Source of the DNA: Planctomycetota bacterium
GTDB taxonomy: Bacteria > Planctomycetota > Planctomycetia > Pirellulales > Pirellulaceae
Direction: 5' to 3'
Assembly (NCBI GenBank): GCA_016872775.1
Contig: VGZA01000016.1
Span: 1 to 64,000 of the forward strand
Length of the DNA: 64,000 bases
How positions within the stretch are numbered: position 1 is the stretch's first letter; every line of letters begins with the position of its first letter. The position numbers were made by a program, and so were the translations under genes. Below the pieces are notes generated by a model that made no database searches, had not been told where the DNA came from, and saw nothing but the letters and a program-made list of their open reading frames with translations. Of this stretch, positions 42,065 through 50,553 are shown one piece after another.

Positions 42065-44569
42065 TTACCAGACAAACTGAAATTCCTTGGCGTTCAGAAT
42101 TGCCCAGAGCACATCTTCCCAGGCCTGTTGCTTGTTGGCAGCCTGGCTCAGATGCGTCCTCACCAGTTCCATCTCCGCGGCCGTGGGACGTCGAGCAAAA
42201 GCGCGGAGATAGAGTTCATCGACCAATTCGTCGATCGATCGTTTCTCCGCGCGTACGAATTGTGCTGCGAGTCCATTCCCGTTCTGTAGCCGTCCCTGAA
42301 CTTCCTGGGAATTGAGCAGGTGCAGAGATTGCGCGAGATTGGCTTCCGGATTGCGTTCGCATTCGCAGGCGCTCGATGCCTCCGGCTTTCCAAACACCGT
42401 CAGGAAATAGTTGTTAAAGCCGTTGTCGGGCAATTGCACGGCGGTCGTGCCCTGGGGCACGCCTCCGAAAGTCGCTGGCGTCGACAGCAGGCTGTTAATG
42501 GCGTCGTAGAAAACTTCCGCCGTCAGTCGCCGCGGATAGAAACTGGAAAAATTCTGGCGATCCAGCTTGTTCTCTTCCGTCGGTTCGGAACTCAGCTGAT
42601 ACGTCGATGACTTGCAGATCGTGCGTACCAGGTCTTTCATGTCGAAACGGCGTTCGAGAAAGTGACGAGTGATTGCGTCGAGCAATTCCGGGTTGGACGG
42701 CGGATTCGTGACCCGCAGGTCGTCCTCGGGGCTCACAATCCCCTGCCCCAGAAAGTGCTTCCAGTAGCGATTGACGAGTGCCCGCGCAAAGAACGGGTTG
42801 TCCGATGCCACCATCCAGTCGACGAGGTGCTGCCGGGCGTCCTCCCAGTTCGGCACGTTCAATGGCGAACCGCCGAGGGGCGTGGGTGGAACCGGTTTGC
42901 CGGTGCGGGGATTGGTCGCGGCGGGCGCTGTATCGCGGACGAAAACCATATCGGGCAGCCTCTGGTTCGGATCCGGATTGAATCGACTGTTCTTCAGCCC
43001 GACCTGGGTGAAGAAAGCCTCGAATCCGTAATAGTCCTGCTGGCTCCAGCGCTCGAACGGATGATGATGGCATTTGGCACACGCCAGGCGCATTCCCAGG
43101 AACAACTGGGCGGTGTCCTCCATCTGCAGTGACGAGGTGGTAACCTCCTTGTACCAGGCGACGGGCGGGTGCGACTCGGCGTCACCGGTCGCCGTCAGCA
43201 CGCTGCGAACAAACTGGTCGTATGGCAGGTTGCGATCCAGTGCGTTGCGGATCCAGCTGTGGAAGCGATAGGTGTAAACGTTGTCGTTGCCGTTGCGGCG
43301 TTTGTTACGCAGGACCGCGGCCCACTTGTTGGCGAAGTAATCGGCGTAGCCGGGACTATCGACCAGCCGATCGACCAGCCGATCCCGCTTCTGCGGGTCC
43401 TTGTCGTCGAGGAACGCCCGGGCTTCTTCGTAGGTCGGCAGGCTCCCGGTAATATCCAGTGTGACGCGCCGCAGGAACATCGCGTCGTCGCTCATAAGGG
43501 AGGGCGGAATTCCAAGTTGCCGCAATCGCTTCATCACCAGCTGGTCGATGAAGTTCTTTTCCGGCGGCGTTGCCGCGACGGGTAGTCCCTGGGGAATCAC
43601 CGCGCGGAACACGGCGACCTGTCCCTGGAAGCGAATCATGATTGCGGCATCGCCGGGCGTCTTGGCGACGGTGATGCGTCCCGAATTATCGGCAGCGGCC
43701 AGTTCGATCTGATTCGATTCAAACGATGCCAGTCGCGTGACATCGCGTGTGGAGCCGTCGCTGTAATGCCCGACGACGGAAAGCTGCTGGCGACCGTCGA
43801 AGTTCATCGCGCGCATTTCCGGTACCACCTGGATACGCTCGATGACCGGGTCCGACTCGCTGCCGTACGGCATTCCCTGCCGGATCCAACGCGCCAGCAG
43901 TTCCCATTCATACGAGCCGACCGTCATGCGGCGACCACCGCCGTGCGGCAGTTGGTTGGAGGGCTTGGCGAGCAAGAGACTGAATTCGGGATCTGCCGGA
44001 AAAACCCGCCGACCACGACTTTCATGGACCAGAAAGTCGTAATCCTCGTTGGGATAGAAGCCCAGCAGTGAGAGCTTGAACCCGTTCTGCCCATCCGACT
44101 TTCCGTGACAGCCACCGGCATTGCAGCCCAGTCGGGTAAAGATGGGGACCACTTCATTGACAAAATTGACGGGCAGATCCTCTCCGCACTTTTCAATCTT
44201 GAGCGACATCGTTGCGGTGCGACCGTCACTGGTGCGCGCCGTGACAACGGCGTCGCCGTCGCCCAGCGGCGTGGCGAGCCCCTCGGCCGAAACGGTCAGC
44301 AGGTTCGATTTGTCGACCGCATAGGAGACTTCGTGAGTCAGGTCGTGGCGTTGCCCGCTGGAATAGATGCCGGTGACAAGCAGTTGCCTCCGGGCATTAC
44401 GCCCTACCAGTACCGAGACGCCTCCGGGCTCGAATTCAACCGCGGTCAAACTGCCCCTCGGGCCAAGTCCGGGCCGATCGATTGCCAAGAGTTCCGCCGC
44501 AGCGGCGGTAAGCGACAAAACGGCACCCAAGGTCCCGAGGCGTAATACCGACAAACCGTTTGTTTTCAT
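42065..44569 (-). CDS. DUF1549/DUF1553 planctomycete cytochrome-type protein with bacterial Ig-like domains
   Basis: This 834-residue exported protein is a paralogue of the 26.2-28.6 kb gene. After a signal peptide (LGTLGAVLSLTAAAAELLA) it has a Big2-type Ig-like domain near residues 38-125 (LLVTGIYSSGQRHDLTHEV). The haem-like region holds Cys149, Cys154 and His155 in GCNAGGCHGK (CX4CH). A second Ig-like domain follows (LSVVGHYSDGSTRDVTRLA), then DUF1549 with the canonical CAKCHHHPFERW, and DUF1553 (PFFARALVNRYWKHF). The start at 44569 is set by AAGGAG at 44577-44582; the frame is open to 44632 but without that site. It lies 63 bases after the giant WD40 gene in the same operon. Confidence 0.92.
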   Translation of the reverse strand: MKTNGLSVLRLGTLGAVLSLTAAAAELLAIDRPGLGPRGSLTAVEFEPGGVSVLVGRNARRQLLVTGIYSSGQRHDLTHEVSYAVDKSNLLTVSAEGLATPLGDGDAVVTARTSDGRTATMSLKIEKCGEDLPVNFVNEVVPIFTRLGCNAGGCHGKSDGQNGFKLSLLGFYPNEDYDFLVHESRGRRVFPADPEFSLLLAKPSNQLPHGGGRRMTVGSYEWELLARWIRQGMPYGSESDPVIERIQVVPEMRAMNFDGRQQLSVVGHYSDGSTRDVTRLASFESNQIELAAADNSGRITVAKTPGDAAIMIRFQGQVAVFRAVIPQGLPVAATPPEKNFIDQLVMKRLRQLGIPPSLMSDDAMFLRRVTLDITGSLPTYEEARAFLDDKDPQKRDRLVDRLVDSPGYADYFANKWAAVLRNKRRNGNDNVYTYRFHSWIRNALDRNLPYDQFVRSVLTATGDAESHPPVAWYKEVTTSSLQMEDTAQLFLGMRLACAKCHHHPFERWSQQDYYGFEAFFTQVGLKNSRFNPDPNQRLPDMVFVRDTAPAATNPRTGKPVPPTPLGGSPLNVPNWEDARQHLVDWMVASDNPFFARALVNRYWKHFLGQGIVSPEDDLRVTNPPSNPELLDAITRHFLERRFDMKDLVRTICKSSTYQLSSEPTEENKLDRQNFSSFYPRRLTAEVFYDAINSLLSTPATFGGVPQGTTAVQLPDNGFNNYFLTVFGKPEASSACECERNPEANLAQSLHLLNSQEVQGRLQNGNGLAAQFVRAEKRSIDELVDELYLRAFARRPTAAEMELVRTHLSQAANKQQAWEDVLWAILNAKEFQFVW

Positions 44570-44632
44570 TCCGCGACTCCTTGCAAGGGACTGCCGAGCG
44601 ATCGGGCAATCCCGAATTTCAACTGCTGTCAT

Positions 44633-47600
44633 CTACCGTGCCGTTCCGGGCAATTCCACAACGCGCGCCATGCCATCTCCGTTCGCCAACACGACGCGCG
44701 CATCATCCGACTGGTAATAGGCGGTATTGCCGACGCGTCCGACACGCTCGGCAAACAGTGGTTTTCCATCCGCCAGGTTCCAGACTTTAAGGTTACCGGC
44801 GTAGCCGTACGACAGCAAACGAGTTCCGGTCGCATTGAAGCTCACGCAATGCACGAAGTCGTTGTGTCCTTCGAGAACCCGCTCCTCGGCGCCGCTGAGG
44901 ATATTCAGCAGGTGGATCTTGCGATCCGCGCCACCGACCGCCACGCTCTGGCCGTTAGGATGGACGGCGACCGCATACATCGTCTCGTCGAACGTGGCCA
45001 GCTGTTTGAGTTGCCGGCCGCCCGTAACATCCCACAATCGGATCGTGCGATCTCCCGCCGCCGACACCACCATCGATTCGTCTGGGGTGAAGGCGATCGC
45101 ATGCACGGCGGCGGTATGGCCCGTCAACTGGGCTCGCTGTTGGCCGGTCCGAACATCAAAAATGCGCAGCGTCTGATCCGTGCTTCCGGAGACGATCGTG
45201 TTACCGTCGCGACTCACGGCAACCGCGTAGACGGGTCCACCGTGGTCGAACCGGCGCACAAATGAGAGAGCAGCATACGCCCAGGAATTAACCTGGCCGT
45301 TCGGGTGAACGCTCCAGAGATTACGTCCGTCCTTGTCGAATCCGATTCGCGTGAACGGATGATCGTATTCGGTGCGCTGGTGGGGGATCAACTCGTTGCC
45401 GGGCTGCGGATTCTGCGGTGGCAGGGGTGGTCCGAAAAAGTACAGTGCCGAAACAGGCGGCCCTGCGGGCGCGGCGGCCGTAGCGGGCGAGGCAGGTGCG
45501 GCCGCGTCGCCGGTGGAGGGACCTACCGCGGTGGCGGCGGCGAGTCGCGTGCCGTCGGCGGTCCAGGCCAGTGCCTGGACCGGCGCGTCTGTTTTCATCG
45601 TCTGCAACAACTCGCCGTTGCCCACATTCCAGATCCGCAACTGGCCGTCCCCGTAGCCCACGGCAACCCGCTGGCTATCCGGGCGCATCGCCAGCGCGCG
45701 CGCGTCGTTGAGCCCCTCGCCCAGCGTATAACGGATCGTCACCTTGCGGACGATCTGCCCATCTGCCAGGAGATTGACCAGCGTCGCCTGACCGTCCGCG
45801 GTCAGCGTCGCCAATTGCGTGCCGCCGTTGTAAGCAATGACGTCCAGAAGTTCCTTGTCCGACATGCGGATGGTGCTGAGCGCGGCGAGCTTGCCGAACC
45901 GGATCGACTTGTCGGCGGACGCGGAAATGAGCGTGAGATTATCGCTGTGCCATCGCGCGGAAAGCGGGCCGGCTGCGTGGCCGACAAAAGACTGCAGCGG
46001 CTGATCGGCGAGGAAGTCCCAAGCGTCGACACGGCCATCGTCGCCGGCAATCGCCAACTTTTGTCCGTCGGCGGACAACGAGATGCTCAGCGGCACGGAT
46101 GGACGCACCATCGCACGGGATTGCTTGCCGTCCGCAAGGTTCCAGACGCGGACCGACTTGTCGCGCGAACAGCTGATCAGCGTCTGGCCATTGCCGGTCA
46201 CCAGCAGTTCGTGAATCTGATCGGTATGCCCGTCGAGGCTCCGTTCCAATTGCCCGTCGGCGAGTCGCACCTGCGCGATCCGCCCCTGGACCGTGCCGAT
46301 GAACGCGCGGGCGCCGTCCGCTGTCGCTGCGACCGCCGTGGCGGATGGAGCACCGCTTTCGCCCACACGCAGTAAGGCGCGATTCGCCAGCAGTCCCTGC
46401 GGCGCAGCGCCGAATGCTACGACCTGCCGCCCCTCCGCGCCGGTGACAATCCCGCGACTGACCATCGACGCGAAAGGAATCTCCTCGTTCACGCGGAACG
46501 GCTCCAAACCGAAAGCGCGCACGCGTTGCTGCGCGTCGCAAACCCAAACTTCCGTTCCGTCGCGCCCGAAAACCGCACTGCTGATTTGAGGCCCGAATGC
46601 GAACGGTCCGCGCATCGCTCCGTCGGCCAGCGACCAGACCACCGTATTGCCATCGGCGGCGGCAGCCAGTAATCGGCTACCGTCACGCTGGACGGCGAGT
46701 TGCTTGATGGGGCCGGCGGGCGAGGCCAACGGCGCGAGCCGCGTGCCATCGGCCTTCCAGCGTGAGATTGCCGGATTGCGCTGCGTGATGCCGACGACTG
46801 CGGCTTCGCCGGCTGTGGCATGTAATTGGAGAATCGGATCCGGTGTAGCATCGGTCGACACTTCGCCGACAAAGGAAAGCGCCGGCGTCCAGGTGCGCAG
46901 GCCCGCGTCCGCGCCACCGCTGACAATCGATCGGCCGCCGGCCCATGCCAGACACCGTTGCGGTTGAGCCTGCGTCATCCGTTCCGCGGCTTTTCCCGTC
47001 CGCAAGTCCCAGGTCGTCACAAAGCCGTCGTCCCCACAGGTGGCAAGTCGGGGTTCGCTGTTGCTGATCGCCAACCCGCGCGGGAGGGCGGTATGTAGCA
47101 GCTTCCATTTCGGCGCCACGTCCCCCCCGGCGCCGAGCATCGTGGCACTTTCCCAGACCGAAACAGTCTTGTCCTCACTGGCCGACGCAAAAAACTGACC
47201 GTCGGGACTGAAGCCAATATCGGTGATTTTGGCGGTACCCGCGGTGAGCGACCGAACCGGAGCGGTCTGTCCGATCCGGCCGTCGGCGATCGGCCAAAGC
47301 CGGATCAGTTTGCCCGAGCCGCTCGCCGCCAGCCATTTCCCATCGGCGGAAACCGCAAGGGCGACCGTGTCCGGGTCGGGCGCCGCGACCGCCTGATCCA
47401 CGGCGAGCGAATGCAGCGCCGACCGACCATCGCCGCGGCAAACCACGATCGAGCGACCATTGGCGTTCCAGACCGCGCCCTGAAGTGTCGTGGGGGCCTC
47501 ATCGATTTTCTCCAGCAGCCGGCCATCCAGCACCTGATAAACACGGATGCCGTCGCCGGCAGCAACCACGAATTTCTGTATGTCGCCGGAAAAGCTGGCT

Positions 47601-50233
47601 GCCGTCAGGTCGCTCGCCGCCGCCGGCACGCTCCATGGGTTGGCGCCGTCTGCCACATTCCAAAGCTTCACCACCCGATCCGCGCCGGCGGACAACAGCC
47701 GCGTACCGTCCGGACTTGCGTCCAACGTACGAACGGCTGCGCCGTGGGCCATCGCCCGCGTTGCGGCGCCGCTCGTCAGATCCCAAACGCGCACCGTCCC
47801 GTCATCCGCCGCGGAAAATCCCAAGGCACCCCGTACGACAAACGAGCGAACGATCCCTGTGTGGCCGGCGAGTTGGCGTGTTTCCTTCCCGTCGGCAACG
47901 GTCCACTGCCGAATCGGATTCTCGCTGGCACTGGTCCAGGCGACACTGGCATCGTCGGACAGTCCTACCGCCAGCACCGCGGCGGTATGCCCTTCGAGCT
48001 TCTTCAACTCGGCGCCCCCCGCTTCGAGATTCCAAACTCGCGCCGTCTTATCGGCCGAGCCAGTGATGACTCGAGTTCCAGCCCGATTGAATGCGATCGC
48101 CGACACCGCAGCCTCATGGCCACCAAGTGTCGCCAAGGTCTGCCCCGAATCGCGATCGCGTATCCAGACCACCGGCTTGCCCGCGGCAGTCCCCGCGATC
48201 GCCATGCGCTTGCCGTCCAGGGAACTCGCCGCCACCAGGTACGGAGCAGCGTCATTTGCCAGTTCCTTCACCGGTTCGATCAGGCTCCAGATGCGAACCG
48301 CCTGATCCTGCGAAATCGTCGCGATCCGTTTTCCATCCGGCAGGAAGGCCAGATCGTGGATCGCACCGGGTAAGGCCATGCGGCGCATGCGAATCACCCC
48401 GTCCGCGAGATTCCAGACCATGATCGGACCGGTTTCGCCTGCCGCCGCGACCAACGTGTTGTCGGGGCTGATGGCGACCGCTGTCACAGGTCCGAGCAGA
48501 TTCGTTTCCGGCAGCGCTCGCACCTGCTGACCGGTCGTCTGATCCCAGACACGCACCGTTTGATCCTGCGAGCCGGTAACGCTCCAGCGACCGTCGCTGG
48601 AAACGGCAATCGCGCGAATCGGCTGCGAATGGCCACTCGATAGTCGCGGCGGAACCAGGGGCAACTGCCAGCGCTTGATCGTCCCGTCCGCGCCAGCGGT
48701 CCAGAAGCAGGGTTGCGCTCGATCGTAGTCCATCGCCGTCACGGCGCCCGTATGAGCGAAGACCGACCCTTGAACAGCACCATCGGCCCCGTTCCAGAAC
48801 CAGACAACTCCGTCGGCATCGCCGCTGCAAAGCTGCTGATCGTCCGGACGAATCGCCAGTGCCGTGATCCCCTGCTGATGCTGCCCCATGTTCCGAACCG
48901 GCTGGCCTTGCGGGTTCCAAATCCGTACCGTCTTGTCGTCGCCAGCCGTCGCGAACCATTGCCCGCTCGCCGCGGAAACCGCTGCCCGAACCGGCATGCT
49001 ATGACCATTGACCGGCACGACTGGCGTCGGCAGCACCCACGTGCGATAGGTTCCGTCCTGTCCCGCCGTCAGCAGCTTCTGGTTGTCGGCGAGAATTGTC
49101 AGATCGCGAATCGGTCCGGTGTGGCCGGCCAGGGTGCCTCGATCAGCGCCGTCGGCAAAATTGAGCATGCGTACTCGGCCCACTTCGTCGGCCACCGCAA
49201 TTACTCCGCCGTTCGGAGCGATCGCCAACGCACTTGTCGCCTGCTCCTGCTTGGGAAACTCTCGCGCGATTTGGCCCGTGTTGCCATCGACCAGACGCAA
49301 CGACTTGTCCTCGGTGGCGACCACCGACATCAGTTGTCCCGGCACAAGCAGCTGGTCGCGGATCGGTGCGCCCACCACAATCTCTCGCGCGCCGACCGGC
49401 GGCAATTGCCAGATACGAAGGGTCCCATCGACGCCGGCCGACAGCAGGTTCTGGTTGTTGGGGTGAAAGAGCAACGCATCGATTCCGCCGGCATGCTGGC
49501 CCAGCGAGCCGACGGGCGTATCCAAAAACGGACTCCAAAGCAGAATCTGACCCTGGGTATCCGCCGTCGCGAACTGCGTCCCGTCGGCACGGTAGGCGAC
49601 CGCCCGAACCTCCGCCAGATGTCCGGCCCGGTTCGACGCCGTCGAACGGTCAAGCGGCGCGGGCTTGTCGCCCATCGCCGCAAGTTGCATCTGCAATCGA
49701 TTGCCGTCCCAGAGTCGAACCGCTTTGTCGACGCCACCCGTCACCAGAAATCGACCGTCCGGACTGAATACCAGCACCCCCGCGACCCCGTCGTGAGCGC
49801 CCAGTCGCAACGTCGGTACCGCCTGGGGAATATCCCAAACCCGCACCGTATTGTCCTGAGCGCCACTGACCAGCGTCCGACCGTCCTCGCTCAACGCCAG
49901 GCAATACACCGGTCCGGTGTGTCCGAGATATTGCCTCCGTTCGACCCCAGTCCGGGCATCCCAAAGCCGTAACGTCTCGTCGGCACTGCCAGTGACAACC
50001 TCGAGGCCCTTGCGCGTGAACCGAGCCATCAACACGTCTGAAAAATGACCGCGCAAGACGAGCGGCGATTGGGGCGTAAACGCCTGGCCGGCGACCGTCG
50101 AGGTCCTGCCGATTGCAACCGCCGCCAGCAGCAGAGCAAGCAGCGTCGGCAATCGTGACAACCGGCCCCCCACCAATCGACCGTCGCAGAATTCGGTTCG
50201 TCGCTCCGGTTCGAACCCACTTCGCTGTGGCAT
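44633..50233 (-). CDS. Giant exported WD40-repeat protein (1866 residues)
   Basis: After a basic leader and a signal peptide (LPTLLALLLAAVAIGRTSTVAGQ) the protein is WD40 repeat almost throughout. At least 30 terminal strands of the RLWD, RVWN, KLWN or MVWN type can be counted, enough for four or more seven-bladed propellers. A Pro/Ala-rich linker near residues 1545-1585 (AAAPAGPPVS, PLPPQNPQPG) separates the last propeller. GAGGAG lies five bases before ATG 50233 and a TATAAT promoter lies about 70 bases upstream. It is the first gene of the operon. WD40 propellers mediate protein contacts, so an extracytoplasmic scaffold for the downstream cytochrome proteins is plausible but unproven. Confidence 0.9.
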   Translation of the reverse strand: MPQRSGFEPERRTEFCDGRLVGGRLSRLPTLLALLLAAVAIGRTSTVAGQAFTPQSPLVLRGHFSDVLMARFTRKGLEVVTGSADETLRLWDARTGVERRQYLGHTGPVYCLALSEDGRTLVSGAQDNTVRVWDIPQAVPTLRLGAHDGVAGVLVFSPDGRFLVTGGVDKAVRLWDGNRLQMQLAAMGDKPAPLDRSTASNRAGHLAEVRAVAYRADGTQFATADTQGQILLWSPFLDTPVGSLGQHAGGIDALLFHPNNQNLLSAGVDGTLRIWQLPPVGAREIVVGAPIRDQLLVPGQLMSVVATEDKSLRLVDGNTGQIAREFPKQEQATSALAIAPNGGVIAVADEVGRVRMLNFADGADRGTLAGHTGPIRDLTILADNQKLLTAGQDGTYRTWVLPTPVVPVNGHSMPVRAAVSAASGQWFATAGDDKTVRIWNPQGQPVRNMGQHQQGITALAIRPDDQQLCSGDADGVVWFWNGADGAVQGSVFAHTGAVTAMDYDRAQPCFWTAGADGTIKRWQLPLVPPRLSSGHSQPIRAIAVSSDGRWSVTGSQDQTVRVWDQTTGQQVRALPETNLLGPVTAVAISPDNTLVAAAGETGPIMVWNLADGVIRMRRMALPGAIHDLAFLPDGKRIATISQDQAVRIWSLIEPVKELANDAAPYLVAASSLDGKRMAIAGTAAGKPVVWIRDRDSGQTLATLGGHEAAVSAIAFNRAGTRVITGSADKTARVWNLEAGGAELKKLEGHTAAVLAVGLSDDASVAWTSASENPIRQWTVADGKETRQLAGHTGIVRSFVVRGALGFSAADDGTVRVWDLTSGAATRAMAHGAAVRTLDASPDGTRLLSAGADRVVKLWNVADGANPWSVPAAASDLTAASFSGDIQKFVVAAGDGIRVYQVLDGRLLEKIDEAPTTLQGAVWNANGRSIVVCRGDGRSALHSLAVDQAVAAPDPDTVALAVSADGKWLAASGSGKLIRLWPIADGRIGQTAPVRSLTAGTAKITDIGFSPDGQFFASASEDKTVSVWESATMLGAGGDVAPKWKLLHTALPRGLAISNSEPRLATCGDDGFVTTWDLRTGKAAERMTQAQPQRCLAWAGGRSIVSGGADAGLRTWTPALSFVGEVSTDATPDPILQLHATAGEAAVVGITQRNPAISRWKADGTRLAPLASPAGPIKQLAVQRDGSRLLAAAADGNTVVWSLADGAMRGPFAFGPQISSAVFGRDGTEVWVCDAQQRVRAFGLEPFRVNEEIPFASMVSRGIVTGAEGRQVVAFGAAPQGLLANRALLRVGESGAPSATAVAATADGARAFIGTVQGRIAQVRLADGQLERSLDGHTDQIHELLVTGNGQTLISCSRDKSVRVWNLADGKQSRAMVRPSVPLSISLSADGQKLAIAGDDGRVDAWDFLADQPLQSFVGHAAGPLSARWHSDNLTLISASADKSIRFGKLAALSTIRMSDKELLDVIAYNGGTQLATLTADGQATLVNLLADGQIVRKVTIRYTLGEGLNDARALAMRPDSQRVAVGYGDGQLRIWNVGNGELLQTMKTDAPVQALAWTADGTRLAAATAVGPSTGDAAAPASPATAAAPAGPPVSALYFFGPPLPPQNPQPGNELIPHQRTEYDHPFTRIGFDKDGRNLWSVHPNGQVNSWAYAALSFVRRFDHGGPVYAVAVSRDGNTIVSGSTDQTLRIFDVRTGQQRAQLTGHTAAVHAIAFTPDESMVVSAAGDRTIRLWDVTGGRQLKQLATFDETMYAVAVHPNGQSVAVGGADRKIHLLNILSGAEERVLEGHNDFVHCVSFNATGTRLLSYGYAGNLKVWNLADGKPLFAERVGRVGNTAYYQSDDARVVLANGDGMARVVELPGTAR

Positions 50234-50266
50234 TACGTCTCCTCATAATCGAGTTCGGCCGGAAAG

Positions 50267-50288
50267 GTAGTTCGAAACAAGTTTCGAG
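50267..50288. repeat. Palindromic repeat, copy 2
   Basis: GTAGTTCGAAAC, AA centre, GTTTCGAG: the same palindrome as at 28572 and 59894, with one changed base in the left arm and the centre in the opposite orientation. It lies in the predicted 5' untranslated leader of the giant WD40 operon, 33 bases before the ATG and directly downstream of the predicted start of transcription. Confidence 0.8.
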
Positions 50289-50297
50289 TTTCCCCTG

Positions 50298-50325
50298 ATT
50301 ATATCAATCCTTGTGGATATGTCGA
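50298..50325 (-). promoter_or_regulatory. Predicted sigma-70 promoter of the WD40/cytochrome operon
   Basis: Read on the minus strand, TCGACA (50325-50320, five of six matches to TTGACA) is followed by a 16-base spacer and a perfect TATAAT (50303-50298). Transcription would begin near 50291, just ahead of palindrome copy 2, and reach GAGGAG and ATG 50233. It is the only TATAAT I noticed outside a gene in the window. Confidence 0.6.
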
Positions 50326-50383
50326 TCAATTGTCGTCGAATCCGGGCTTCGCATTGGTTGAACGAACGAGGGCGACAAAAGTA

Positions 50384-50479
50384 CGTTCCCCGTTCCCCGT
50401 TCCCCGTTCCCCGTTCCCCGTTCCCCGGTCCCCGTTCCCCGTTCCCCGTTCCCCGTTCCCCGTTCCCCGTTCCCCGTTC
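50384..50479. repeat. Heptamer minisatellite, 13 copies of CGTTCCC
   Basis: Thirteen contiguous copies run from 50384 to 50474. Only the seventh differs (CGGTCCC at 50426-50432), and a partial copy follows. The array sits 75 bases upstream of the SelA-like start codon. Reading frames through it give spurious repeated peptides on both strands. Low divergence suggests recent slippage. Confidence 0.95.
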
Positions 50480-50553
50480 TACAATGCGGCGGCGACACTG
50501 CGGTGGAGTTTGCGTTTCCTGCGTGTGGCGAGGCGAATTTTGCGGGGACGGCA

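Larger units (their letters stand above)
50234..50553. other. Leader and promoter region between divergent genes
   Basis: From left to right it contains the ribosome site of the WD40 gene, palindromic repeat copy 2 (50267-50288), a minus-strand promoter (50298-50325), and a heptamer tandem repeat (50384-50479) in front of the SelA-like gene. I see no gene in it. Confidence 0.7.

Noticed and set aside
50384-50479. The heptamer array as a CRISPR or a repeat-protein gene
   Set aside because: The unit is only seven bases, with no spacers; the peptides read through it are frame artefacts.
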